This document shows positions 1-7,316 of a stretch of 19,339 nucleotides of DNA, piece by piece. Location: positions 1 to 19,339 of the forward strand of contig CANIRI010000010.1 in the NCBI GenBank assembly GCA_947469815.1, written 5' to 3'. This DNA is from Comamonadaceae bacterium (GTDB lineage: Bacteria > Pseudomonadota > Gammaproteobacteria > Burkholderiales > Burkholderiaceae_C). The notes under the pieces were generated by a model that had not been told where the DNA came from, did no database searches, and saw nothing but the letters and a program-made list of their open reading frames with translations. A program made the position numbers and the translations under genes. Numbering within the stretch: position 1 is the first letter of the stretch; every line of letters starts with the position of its first letter.

Positions 1-1
1 T

Positions 2-43
2 CACCCCCTCACCCTGGTGCGCAAGGCCTACGGCCTGAAATAG
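2..43 (+). CDS. 3' end of an upstream gene (partial)
   Basis: Reading from base 2 gives 13 codons (HPLTLVRKAYGLK) and then a TAG at 41-43. The frame opens left of the window, so only the extreme C-terminus is visible. It lies 29 nt before the DUF3501 start on the same strand, which suggests one operon. In many Burkholderiales a DUF3501 gene follows a rubrerythrin-like or heterodisulfide-reductase-related (Fe-S)-binding protein, and this tail would fit such a protein. That is inference from context; 13 residues cannot prove it. Confidence 0.5.
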   Translation, partial: HPLTLVRKAYGLK

Positions 44-72
44 CGCCCCACCCGATTACCCAAGGACACACC

Positions 73-666
73 ATGCAACTCACCGGACAAATCACCCCCG
101 ACAGCCTGATGTCGCTGGAGGCCTACACCAAGTGGCGCAAGCTGCACAAGCCCGAAGTCCTCGCCCACCGCAAGCTGCGCAGTGTGCACCTGGGTGAAAA
201 CGTGCATGTGCAGTTTGAAAGCGAAACCACCATCCGCTACCAAATCCAGGAAATGCTGCGGATTGAAAAAGTATTTGAAGAAGAAGGCATTCAGCAAGAG
301 ATCGATGCCTATGCCCCGCTGATGCCCGACGGCAGCAACTGGAAAGGCACGATGATGCTGGAGTACACCGACATCAACGAGCGCAAGCGTGAACTGGCGC
401 GCCTGATAAGCATTGAAGACCGCATGTTTGTTGAAGTGGAAGGCCACCCCCGGGTTTACGCCATCGCCGACGAAGACCTGGACCGCGAAAACGACGAAAA
501 GACCTCAGCCGTGCACTTTGTCCGGTTTGAATTCAATGCTGCGACGAAGGCGGCTATTCAAGCGGGTGCAGCCGTGAAAATCGGCTGCGACCACACCAAC
601 TACCCGGCGCATATGGAAATCCCCGCCGACACGCTGGCCTCGCTGGCGGGGGATTTGAAAGGCTGA
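73..666 (+). CDS. DUF3501 family protein
   Basis: The 197-residue product has the overall look of the DUF3501 family: an N-terminal helix-rich part with a basic stretch (HKPEVLAHRKLRSVHLG, about residues 25-41), a conserved-looking acidic helical segment (YQIQEMLRIEKVFEEEG, about 56-72), and a C-terminal half ending in a CDHTNYPAHMEIP segment. No signal peptide or membrane segment is visible, so it is probably cytoplasmic. The function of the family is not established. It is often found beside rubrerythrin-like and Fe-S-cluster proteins, hinting at a redox or peroxide role (inference). The ATG start has a good Shine-Dalgarno (AAGGAC) about 7 nt upstream. It follows another gene by 29 nt and converges on tctA with only 9 nt between the stop codons. 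Confidence 0.85.
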   Translation: MQLTGQITPDSLMSLEAYTKWRKLHKPEVLAHRKLRSVHLGENVHVQFESETTIRYQIQEMLRIEKVFEEEGIQQEIDAYAPLMPDGSNWKGTMMLEYTDINERKRELARLISIEDRMFVEVEGHPRVYAIADEDLDRENDEKTSAVHFVRFEFNAATKAAIQAGAAVKIGCDHTNYPAHMEIPADTLASLAGDLKG

Positions 667-675
667 AAAGCCGTA

Positions 676-2187
676 TCAGTCTTCGACGAACACGTCTTCG
701 CGCTTCTTGCTGACTGACGGCAGCAAGACGATCACCAAGAGCAGCACGGCTGCCAGCAAGAGACCGGCGGACAAGGGACGTGTCACCAAGACCGACCAGT
801 CGCCGCGCGACAGCAGCAGCGCCCGACGCAGGTATTCCTCCATCATTGGACCCAGAATAAAGCCCAGCAACAGCGGCGCGGGCTCTGTACCCAGCTTGAT
901 GAACAGATAGCCAACAAAGCCGAAGAGACCCACCATCCATATATCGAAGGTGGTGTTATTGGTCGAGAAAACCCCGATAGCGCAGAACAGCACGATGGAG
1001 GGAAACAGCCAGCGGTAAGGCACGGTCAGCAGCTTGATCCAGATGCCGATCAGCGGCAGGTTCAAAACCACCAGCATCGCATTGCCGATCCACATGGAGG
1101 CAATCAGGCCCCAGAACAACTCGGGGTTGCCGGTCATCACCTGCGGGCCGGGTTGGATGTTGTGGATGGTCATGGCCCCCACCATCAGCGCCATCACTGC
1201 ATTGGGCGGAATGCCCAAAGTCAACAGGGGAATAAACGAAGTTTGCGCACCCGCGTTGTTGGCCGATTCGGGCGCAGCGACACCGCGGATATTGCCTTTG
1301 CCAAAAGGCACTTCATGGGGTGCCAGCTTGGTTTTTTTCTCCAGCGTGTACGCCGCAAAAGCCGCCATCACCGCGCCGCCCCCGGGCAAGATGCCCAACA
1401 AGGAGCCCAAAGCGGTTCCCCGCAGAACGGCGGGAACCATGTCTTTGAAGTCCTGCTTGGTCGGCAGCAGACCCGATACCGAAGCCGTGAAAACCTCACG
1501 CTCACTTGCATGCTTGGACAAATTGCTGATGATTTCTCCGTAGCCGAAGACGCCCATGGCAATCACAATGAAACCAATGCCATCGGTCAGCTCGATCACA
1601 CCCAGGCTGAAGCGCGCCATGCCGGAGTTGACGTCCGTTCCGACCATACCCAGCAGCAGGCCCAAAATAATCATGGCAATCGCCTTGAGCAAGGAGCCGG
1701 AAGCCAGCACGACCGCGCCCACCAGGCCCAGAATCATCAGCGAGAAGTATTCCGCCGGGCCGAACTTGAAGGCCAGCTCGGTCAGCGGCGCGGCGAAGGC
1801 CGCCAGAATCAAAGTGCCCACGCAACCGGCAAAGAAGGAGCCCAGACCCGCCGCCGCCAGCGCTGGCCCGGCGCGCCCGTTGCGGGCCATCTGGTAGCCG
1901 TCGATCACCGTCACCACCGAGGACGACTCGCCAGGTAAGTTGACCAAAATGGCCGTGGTCGAGCCGCCGTACTGCGCGCCATAGTAAATACCGGCCAACA
2001 TGATCAGCGCCGCCACGGGCGGCAGTGCGTAGGTGGCGGGCAGCAGCATGGCAATCGTCGCCAGCGGCCCGATGCCGGGCAAAACCCCAATCAGCGTGCC
2101 CAGCAGGCACCCGATAAACGCATACATGAGATTGGAGAGGGTGAAGGCAACGCCAAAACCCATGGCCAGGTTGTTGAGCAAATCCAT
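676..2187 (-). CDS. tctA: Tripartite tricarboxylate transporter permease, TctA subunit
   Basis: This 503-residue polytopic inner-membrane protein is the large permease of a TTT-family secondary carrier, which takes up citrate or other carboxylates delivered by a periplasmic TctC/Bug protein. Family hallmarks are visible: GVLPGIGP at 34-41, YYGAQYGGSTTAI at 68-80, NLPGESSS at 83-90, a second GILPGGGAV at 265-273 that echoes the first half, and APESANNA at 305-312. About ten to twelve hydrophobic segments follow one another, and the length is normal for the family. Its ATG is 9 nt after the tctB stop; the Shine-Dalgarno AAGGAA overlaps the tctB TAA, so the two are probably translationally coupled. 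The substrate cannot be read from sequence, because specificity lies in the binding protein, which is not in this window. Confidence 0.95.
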   Translation of the reverse strand: MDLLNNLAMGFGVAFTLSNLMYAFIGCLLGTLIGVLPGIGPLATIAMLLPATYALPPVAALIMLAGIYYGAQYGGSTTAILVNLPGESSSVVTVIDGYQMARNGRAGPALAAAGLGSFFAGCVGTLILAAFAAPLTELAFKFGPAEYFSLMILGLVGAVVLASGSLLKAIAMIILGLLLGMVGTDVNSGMARFSLGVIELTDGIGFIVIAMGVFGYGEIISNLSKHASEREVFTASVSGLLPTKQDFKDMVPAVLRGTALGSLLGILPGGGAVMAAFAAYTLEKKTKLAPHEVPFGKGNIRGVAAPESANNAGAQTSFIPLLTLGIPPNAVMALMVGAMTIHNIQPGPQVMTGNPELFWGLIASMWIGNAMLVVLNLPLIGIWIKLLTVPYRWLFPSIVLFCAIGVFSTNNTTFDIWMVGLFGFVGYLFIKLGTEPAPLLLGFILGPMMEEYLRRALLLSRGDWSVLVTRPLSAGLLLAAVLLLVIVLLPSVSKKREDVFVED

Positions 2188-2196
2188 GGTTTTTCC

Positions 2197-2685
2197 TTAT
2201 AGGCCTAAAAATGCAGGCCACACCGGGAACTGCAAATTGAGCAATTTGATGAACGCGCCATAGCTGAAGACGCTCAAGGCGATGCTCAAGACCAGCGCCT
2301 CCTTGGGGTTGAACTCGTCACTGGCCAGGCTGGCGACAAAGGTCAAAATAAAAATCCCGAGGATCAAACCCAGCGGAGGCAGCCCAATGCTGGGCAAGCC
2401 GCCCAGGCAGGCGCCAAATGCCAGGTTGGCGGCAATGATGAAAACCAAGGGGCGCCAGGCAAAGCGGCCCACCGGATCGCCATCCTCCGGTCCGGAGGTG
2501 AACGAGCGCAAGGCGATCACGGCACCCAAACCCGCCAGCAAGACGCCAAGCACCAAGGGGAAATAGCCCGGCCCCATACGGGCACCGCTACCCAGCGTGT
2601 AGGTGCTGGATACGCCGGCAAAGGCCACACCAATCGCGGTGAACATCAGGCCGGAGAAAAAATCTTTTTGGCTTTTGATTCGCAC
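2197..2685 (-). CDS. tctB: Tripartite tricarboxylate transporter TctB family protein
   Basis: The 162-residue product has four hydrophobic segments (about residues 12-26, 40-60, 75-117 as a pair, and 135-150), the usual layout of the small TctB (DUF1468) membrane subunit. N-terminal features fit the family: a short basic start (RIKSQKDFFSG) followed by a GPGYFP turn at about 38-43. It forms the membrane complex with TctA, encoded 9 nt downstream. The start is a GTG at 2685: it has AAGGGG about 5-6 nt upstream, and the nearby ATG at 2690 is out of frame. A perfect 10-bp palindrome lies directly upstream of the Shine-Dalgarno, a possible control site. No tctC is visible on either side. Confidence 0.93.
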   Translation of the reverse strand: MRIKSQKDFFSGLMFTAIGVAFAGVSSTYTLGSGARMGPGYFPLVLGVLLAGLGAVIALRSFTSGPEDGDPVGRFAWRPLVFIIAANLAFGACLGGLPSIGLPPLGLILGIFILTFVASLASDEFNPKEALVLSIALSVFSYGAFIKLLNLQFPVWPAFLGL

Positions 2686-2694
2686 ACATACCCC

Positions 2695-2704
2695 TTGTTA
2701 ACAA
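2695..2704. promoter_or_regulatory. Perfect palindrome TTGTTAACAA upstream of tctB
   Basis: A 10-bp perfect palindrome abuts the tctB Shine-Dalgarno (AAGGGG on the minus strand). On the minus strand a poor -35-like TTGTGC stands about 17 nt before a TTAACA inside the palindrome, so it could overlap a -10 element. The position would suit an operator for a transporter regulator, but no cognate regulator is in view and the assignment is inference. Confidence 0.3.
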
Positions 2705-2739
2705 AACACGGCGATTTTGCACAAGTTTTTCATACGGCC

Positions 2740-2765
2740 GCGTGGGTAAACCCGCGTTTACACGC
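2740..2765. other. Stem-loop between the spermidine-synthase-like gene and tctB
   Basis: On the minus strand GCGTGTAAAC can pair with GTTTAC plus ACGC across a 4-nt GCGG loop, giving a roughly 10-bp stem with a 2-nt CC bulge. It lies 10 nt after the stop of the spermidine-synthase-like gene. There is no following U-run, so it is not a canonical Rho-independent terminator. It could be an mRNA 3'-end structure, an attenuator-like element or an operator. Confidence 0.35.
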
Positions 2766-2775
2766 ATTGCGGCAG

Positions 2776-3540
2776 CTATGGACCCACCTGCTGCAGGCCC
2801 CGCACCCATTTGGCCGCCGGCAAAGCCCACAAACGCTGGATCGCATCCGCCCGCTCCAGCATCAGGCTGCGACCCGGGTTGGCGGGGGTGCGCTGCGCCA
2901 GGACCACGGTATTGCCCTCGCGGGTGGGTTTGAAGGCCCACAGCGCATCCGGGCCAAAGGCGGCCGCCATTTTGGCTACGCTCTGGTCTAAGCTGGAAGA
3001 GCGGCCAAACAGGTTGACCGTCATGCAGCCATCGGGGGTGAGCAGATTGCGGCAGTCGGCGTAGAACTCGGGACTGTCGAGCACGGGGGCGGCTGCCTCG
3101 TCGTCATACAGGTCCACTTGCAGGGCGTCCATTGCGCCCAGCCACTGCGGCTGGCGGATTTCCTGCGATGCGTCGGCCAACACCACCCGCATGCGGGCGT
3201 TGTCGGTCGGCAGCTTGAACCAGCCCCGGCAGGCTTGCAGCACCTGCGGGTTGTGCTCAATGGCGGTGGTTTGCATGTCAACGGACTGGCTGCAGAACTT
3301 GGTGAGCGAGCCCGCACCCAGCCCGAGCTGCATGGCCTTGCGGCGGGGAACGCCAGCGGGGTCCATAAACAGCATCCAGGCCATCATGCGCTGTATGTAT
3401 TCGTGCACCAGCCGCAGCGGGTCGTCCAGGTACATCGAGCCCTGCACCCAGATGCTGCCCAAATGCAGGTGGCGGATACCGCCCTCTTCAGAGAAATTGA
3501 CTTCGGGTAACTCGGTGTCCGGCAGGGTACTTTTTCGCAT
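2776..3540 (-). CDS. Spermidine synthase-like (SpeE-fold) methyltransferase family protein
   Basis: The 254-residue product has a Rossmann methyltransferase/aminopropyltransferase core: the nucleotide loop LGLGAGSL at 72-79, an acidic residue after strand 2 (AIEHNP, E95), ADAS at 122-125, and DLYDDE at 143-148 at the position of the catalytic-face acid in spermidine synthases. True SpeE transfers aminopropyl from decarboxylated AdoMet to putrescine. This protein is short and the polyamine-pocket residues are not evident, so its reaction is open. The start is taken at the ATG at 3540, 7 nt after the TatD stop; residues upstream in the same frame are out-of-frame TatD sequence. It is the last gene of the lol-tatD cluster. 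No speD partner is in the window. Confidence 0.8.
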   Translation of the reverse strand: MRKSTLPDTELPEVNFSEEGGIRHLHLGSIWVQGSMYLDDPLRLVHEYIQRMMAWMLFMDPAGVPRRKAMQLGLGAGSLTKFCSQSVDMQTTAIEHNPQVLQACRGWFKLPTDNARMRVVLADASQEIRQPQWLGAMDALQVDLYDDEAAAPVLDSPEFYADCRNLLTPDGCMTVNLFGRSSSLDQSVAKMAAAFGPDALWAFKPTREGNTVVLAQRTPANPGRSLMLERADAIQRLWALPAAKWVRGLQQVGP

Positions 3541-3547
3541 GCGCTGC

Positions 3548-4384
3548 TTATACCAGCGCCAAGCGGGGCAACGCCGCGCAAGCATTGGCATAGGTGGCGG
3601 CTTGCAACTCCGCCAAGTCCATGCCCCGCAATGCGGCCAGCTCGGCGGCAATGCGCGGTAACTCCGCGGGAGTATTCCGGCCCTGCGCGTGCCCCTCGGC
3701 ACGCAACGCTTCATTAACATACAGCCAATGGGGAGGAATATCCGGCGAATCGGTCTCCAAGACCAGCGCATCCAAGGGCAGGTCGCACGCCAAGCGGCGC
3801 AGCTGCAATGCCCGCGCGTAGGTGAGTGCGCCACCAAAACCCAGCTTCAAGCCCAAAGCCACAAAAGCCATAGCTTGCGCTTGGCTGCCATTGAAAGCGT
3901 GGGCAATCCCGCTCCAGCGGTGACCGCCCTGCCCCAGTGCCCGCAGGTGTTTGAGCAAGCGGTCGGCACTGCGCCGCACATGCAGAACCACGGGCAAGCC
4001 GTGTGCGCGGGCCAGCCGCAGCTGCGCTGCATAGAAAAATTCCTGCCGCTCCCGCATGACGGGTTCGCACAGCGCGGGCACAAAAAAGTCCAGCCCGATT
4101 TCGCCTACGGCCACCAGCCGTGGGTCATCGCGGTGTTGAGTCAACTCGGCGTCCAATGCCGTCAGATCGGACTCCTGCGCCTGCGGCACATACAAAGGAT
4201 GGATACCCAGGCAGTAGCTGTCGCCCTGCGCATGGGCCAGCGCGCGCACCGCAGCCCAGTTGGCGCGTTCCACCGCAGGAATCACGCAGTGGCCTACGCC
4301 CGCTGCGCGCGCGGCCCGGCGCATCGCGCTGCGGTCGGGGTCAAATTCGGCAGCGTCCAGATGGGCGTGGGTGTCAATCCACAT
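3548..4384 (-). CDS. TatD family hydrolase (metal-dependent DNase/phosphodiesterase-like)
   Basis: The 278-residue product is a TIM-barrel amidohydrolase-superfamily protein of TatD type, a family with metal-dependent DNase activity in characterised members. The metal ligands are visible in order: DTHAHLD at 4-10 (H6, H8), GEIGLDF at 94-100 (E95), LHVR at 134-137 (H135), AHAFNGS at 161-167 (H162), and ETDSPD at 210-215 (D212). The length matches the family. The start ATG at 4384 overlaps the end of lolD by 11 nt and encodes the family N-terminus [10 protein letters not shown], so a longer in-frame start inside lolD is rejected. It is cytoplasmic. Its position in a lol operon is probably housekeeping linkage; a direct link to lipoprotein export is not implied. 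Confidence 0.93.
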   Translation of the reverse strand: MWIDTHAHLDAAEFDPDRSAMRRAARAAGVGHCVIPAVERANWAAVRALAHAQGDSYCLGIHPLYVPQAQESDLTALDAELTQHRDDPRLVAVGEIGLDFFVPALCEPVMRERQEFFYAAQLRLARAHGLPVVLHVRRSADRLLKHLRALGQGGHRWSGIAHAFNGSQAQAMAFVALGLKLGFGGALTYARALQLRRLACDLPLDALVLETDSPDIPPHWLYVNEALRAEGHAQGRNTPAELPRIAAELAALRGMDLAELQAATYANACAALPRLALV

Positions 4385-5072
4385 CGCGCAAAACACCCCG
4401 GTCCAAGTGCATGCGGCGGCTGCATTTGGCGGCCAGGGTGGCGTCGTGGGTGACCAGCACAAAGGCTGTACCTTGGTCGCGGGCGAGTTGCAGCATCAGG
4501 TCGAATACGCCGTCCGCCGTGCTGCGATCCAGATTGCCAGTGGGCTCGTCGGCCAGCACGCAGTCCGGGCGGGTGACAAGAGCCCGGGCAATCGCCACAC
4601 GCTGGCGCTCGCCGCCGGAGAGTTCCGCCGGGCGGTGTGCGGCGCGCGCAGCCAGACCGACGCGGCGCAGCATGTCCATGGCCACAGCCTGGGCTTGCGC
4701 GGGTGGGTCGCGGCGTATGGTCAGCGGCATGGCCACGTTGTCCAGCGCGCTGAATTCGGGCAACAGGTGGTGGAACTGGTAGACAAAACCCAGGTGCGCG
4801 TTGCGCAAGCGGCCCTGCTCCGCCGCGTCCAAATCTGCCAGGGCCTGTCCGCACAAGGTCACCTTGCCGCTGGTCGGTGCATCCAGCCCACCCAGCAGGT
4901 GCAACAAGGTGCTTTTGCCCGAGCCTGATGCGCCGACGATGGCCACCGTTTCACCACGCTGCACCTGCAAATCAATGCCCCGCAAAACGGTCACATCCAA
5001 ACGGCCCTCGGTAAAGCGTTTGGTCAAACCGCTGCAGGACAGCAAGGGCCCCGCCATGGTTGCCTCACTCAT
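4374..5072 (-). CDS. lolD: Lipoprotein-releasing system ATP-binding protein LolD
   Basis: This 232-residue ABC ATPase powers extraction of outer-membrane-destined lipoproteins from the inner membrane and their transfer to LolA. Visible motifs are Walker A GASGSGKS at 47-54, the Q-loop in [12 protein letters not shown] at 96-107 (the [10 protein letters not shown] segment is typical of LolD/MacB-type ATPases), signature LSGGERQ at 151-157, Walker B VLADEP at 172-177, and switch His in VTHD at 207-210. The start ATG at 5072 overlaps the upstream permease stop by 8 nt (ATGAGTGA), implying translational coupling; an alternative ATG lies at 5057. The downstream tatD start overlaps its end. The adjacent LolC/E-type permease confirms the assignment over other MacB-like ATPases. 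Confidence 0.96.
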   Translation of the reverse strand: MSEATMAGPLLSCSGLTKRFTEGRLDVTVLRGIDLQVQRGETVAIVGASGSGKSTLLHLLGGLDAPTSGKVTLCGQALADLDAAEQGRLRNAHLGFVYQFHHLLPEFSALDNVAMPLTIRRDPPAQAQAVAMDMLRRVGLAARAAHRPAELSGGERQRVAIARALVTRPDCVLADEPTGNLDRSTADGVFDLMLQLARDQGTAFVLVTHDATLAAKCSRRMHLDRGVLRDVD

Positions 5073-6333
5073 ACCGCAGCGCCTCGGCGGGGTTGACCTG
5101 CGAGGCGCGCCAGCTCGGATAGATGGTGGCCACAAAGGACAGCACCAGACTGATCAGCGCGACCGGAACAATGTCGGCCGAACGGGGGTCGCTGGGCATG
5201 CGGCTGATCACATAAATGTCCTGCGGCAAAAAGTGCGCGCCCAAAGCCTGTTCTAGCGCGGGCACGATCACATCGATATTCAGCGCCACCCCCAGCCCCA
5301 GCAGCAGACCGGCCACAGTGCCTATCACCCCCACCATCGCGCCCTGCACCACAAAAATCCCCATGATGCTGCCTGGGCTCGCGCCCAGGGTGCGCAGGAT
5401 GGCGATGTCGGCGCGCTTGTCGGTCACCGACATCACCAGCGTGCTGACCAGGTTGAACGCCGCCACCGCCACGATCAGCGTGAGGATGATGAACATCATG
5501 CGTTTTTCCACCTGCACAGCGGCGAACCAGGTGCGGTTTTGCTGGGTCCAGTCGCGCACCAGCATGTCGCCGCTGAGTTGCTGGGCGAGTTGCCGTCCGA
5601 CCAAGCGGGCCTCCTGCAAATCCCGCAACTTCAGGCGCACGCCGGAGGGGCCCTCCAGGCGGAACATGCGCTGGGCGTCTTCGATGTGCAAAAAAACCAG
5701 CGCGGAGTCGTATTCGTAATGCCCCGATTCAAAAGTACCGACTACGGTCATTTGCTTCAAGCGCGGCACCACACCGGCCGGAGTGACCTGACCGCCGGGC
5801 GCGATCAGCGTGACCTGGTCGCCCTCACGAACGCCCATGTTGCGCGCCAATTCCCCACCCAGCACAATGCCAAATCCACCCGGCACCAGCCGCGCCAGCA
5901 CCGCCTGCTGGGCGCCACCGGCCATGTCGGTGACTTGCGGCTCCAGCGCCGGATCGATGCCGCGCACCAGCGCGCCTTTCATGTCCTCGCCCCGCGCCAG
6001 CAGCGCTTGCATGCTGATGAAGGGCGCAGCGCCTACGACCTCAGGGTTGGCACGCGCCTCGCGGATGGTTTGCGTGGGATCGGGCAATGCGCCTTCGGGG
6101 CTGTAAATCTCAATGTGCGAGACCACGCTGAGCATGCGATCGCGCACTTCTTTCTGGAAGCCGTTCATCACGCTGAGCACAATGATCAGCGCGGCCACCC
6201 CCAAAGCGATGCCCAGCATGGACACACCGGAGATGAACGAGATGAACCCGTTGCGCCGGGTGGACCGGCCTGCGCGCGTGTAGCGCCAACCTATGCGCAG
6301 CTCAAAGGGAAGTTGGTAGGGAAAGATAGCCAC
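5065..6333 (-). CDS. Lipoprotein-releasing ABC transporter permease (LolC/LolE family, LolF-like)
   Basis: The 422-residue inner-membrane permease has one N-terminal membrane helix (about 38-58), a large periplasmic domain, and three C-terminal helices (about 280-302, 325-350, 387-406), the MacB/FtsX-type LolC/E topology. The N-terminus [10 protein letters not shown] and the end [18 protein letters not shown] fit the family. [11 protein letters not shown] segment at about 184-193 corresponds to the LolA-capturing hook loop described for E. coli LolC. Only one permease gene accompanies lolD, so this may be a LolF-type homodimer combining LolC and LolE roles. The start is a GTG at 6333 with no clear Shine-Dalgarno, but no other in-frame start precedes the conserved N-terminus. 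It is the first gene of a four-gene cluster. Confidence 0.93.
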   Translation of the reverse strand: MAIFPYQLPFELRIGWRYTRAGRSTRRNGFISFISGVSMLGIALGVAALIIVLSVMNGFQKEVRDRMLSVVSHIEIYSPEGALPDPTQTIREARANPEVVGAAPFISMQALLARGEDMKGALVRGIDPALEPQVTDMAGGAQQAVLARLVPGGFGIVLGGELARNMGVREGDQVTLIAPGGQVTPAGVVPRLKQMTVVGTFESGHYEYDSALVFLHIEDAQRMFRLEGPSGVRLKLRDLQEARLVGRQLAQQLSGDMLVRDWTQQNRTWFAAVQVEKRMMFIILTLIVAVAAFNLVSTLVMSVTDKRADIAILRTLGASPGSIMGIFVVQGAMVGVIGTVAGLLLGLGVALNIDVIVPALEQALGAHFLPQDIYVISRMPSDPRSADIVPVALISLVLSFVATIYPSWRASQVNPAEALRYE

Positions 6334-6368
6334 GGGCTGGATTGTGGCACTGCGTGGACAATGGCCCC

Positions 6369-7316
6369 ATGCACATCGTCTTGTCCCATGCCCTGCCCGA
6401 AGGGCCGAATTGCAAGGCCTTGCTAACGCGCCCCGAATTCCCGCCGCTGCCCCACCTGCAGAAACTATTCACGCTGCTGGCGTGCAGCGATGTGACGCGC
6501 GCCAAGGCCTCGGACTTGACCCCCTTGCAGGACCGCTTGGCGTACGCGTACCTCCAAGCAGCCGACGGGCTGCTGCCCCTGGGTGCGCTGGCCGCACAGG
6601 CCGCCGGCCTGGACGGATCGGCGGCCTGGGGCCTGCTGACCCTGTGCCACTTGCAAGCGCAAAGCGACCACGTGGCCATGCGGGAGCCGGATGAACTGGC
6701 GTTGGACGCGCTGGAGTCCGACGCTTTGGTGCAAGCCATGCGCCCCTACTTTTTAGAAGATGGCCTGCGCGTGCACCCGCAGCGGCCCGGGCAGTGGCTG
6801 GTCTGCGGCGAACTGCTGCGCGATTTGCCCACGGCGTCGCTGAATCGCGTGCGCGGGCAAGCCGTGGACGCCTGGATGCCGCAGGGCGAGCGCGCCCGTG
6901 GCCTGCGCCGCTTACAGAACGAGATGCAAATGCTGCTGTACACCCACCCGGTCAACGACAGCCGCGCCGAGCGCGGGCTGACGACGGTGAACGCCTTCTG
7001 GCTCAGCGGCACGGGCAGCCTGCCGCCGAGTTCCCCAATCAACCCCACGGCTACCTTGCTGCTTGCTGAACTGCGCAAGAGCGCCCTGCGCGATGACGCA
7101 TGGGCCTGGGCCCAGGCCTGGGCCGCGCTGGATGCAGCCCAAGGCGCGCAGTGGTTGGCGCTAGCGCAGAACGATGCTGCTTTTTGCATCAGCTTGTGCG
7201 GCTCCCAACAGGCGCACAGCTACACCGCCCAAGCGGCGCGTACACAAAGCTGGCTCTCCCGCGCGCGCCAGGCTTGGTCACCCACCCCTTTTCCCGAACG
7301 GCTCCGATTGTTATGA
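6369..7316 (+). CDS. RpfE-type regulatory/hypothetical protein upstream of recJ
   Basis: The 315-residue product resembles the RpfE-type proteins known from the Xanthomonas rpf region, where rpfE lies beside recJ. Conserved-looking blocks are LSHALPEG at 5-12, HLQKLFTLL at 29-37, AMRPYFLEDGLRV at 123-135, DLPTASLNRVRG at 152-163, LRRLQNEMQMLLYTHPVND at 179-197, and NAFWLSGTG at 208-216. No signal peptide or membrane segment is seen. Some database entries relate such proteins to phosphoglycerate mutase, but I see no phosphatase-superfamily metal motif; the function is unknown. The start is the ATG at 6369, as the upstream in-frame ATG precedes the family N-terminus. Its TGA overlaps the recJ ATG (ATGA), so the two are probably translationally coupled. 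It diverges from the lol cluster across only 35 nt. Confidence 0.75.
   Translation: MHIVLSHALPEGPNCKALLTRPEFPPLPHLQKLFTLLACSDVTRAKASDLTPLQDRLAYAYLQAADGLLPLGALAAQAAGLDGSAAWGLLTLCHLQAQSDHVAMREPDELALDALESDALVQAMRPYFLEDGLRVHPQRPGQWLVCGELLRDLPTASLNRVRGQAVDAWMPQGERARGLRRLQNEMQMLLYTHPVNDSRAERGLTTVNAFWLSGTGSLPPSSPINPTATLLLAELRKSALRDDAWAWAQAWAALDAAQGAQWLALAQNDAAFCISLCGSQQAHSYTAQAARTQSWLSRARQAWSPTPFPERLRLL

Noticed and set aside
655..680. GGCT-GAAA-AGCC mini-hairpin at the DUF3501/tctA convergence
   Set aside because: A 4-bp stem with no T-run on either side is too weak to be called a terminator.
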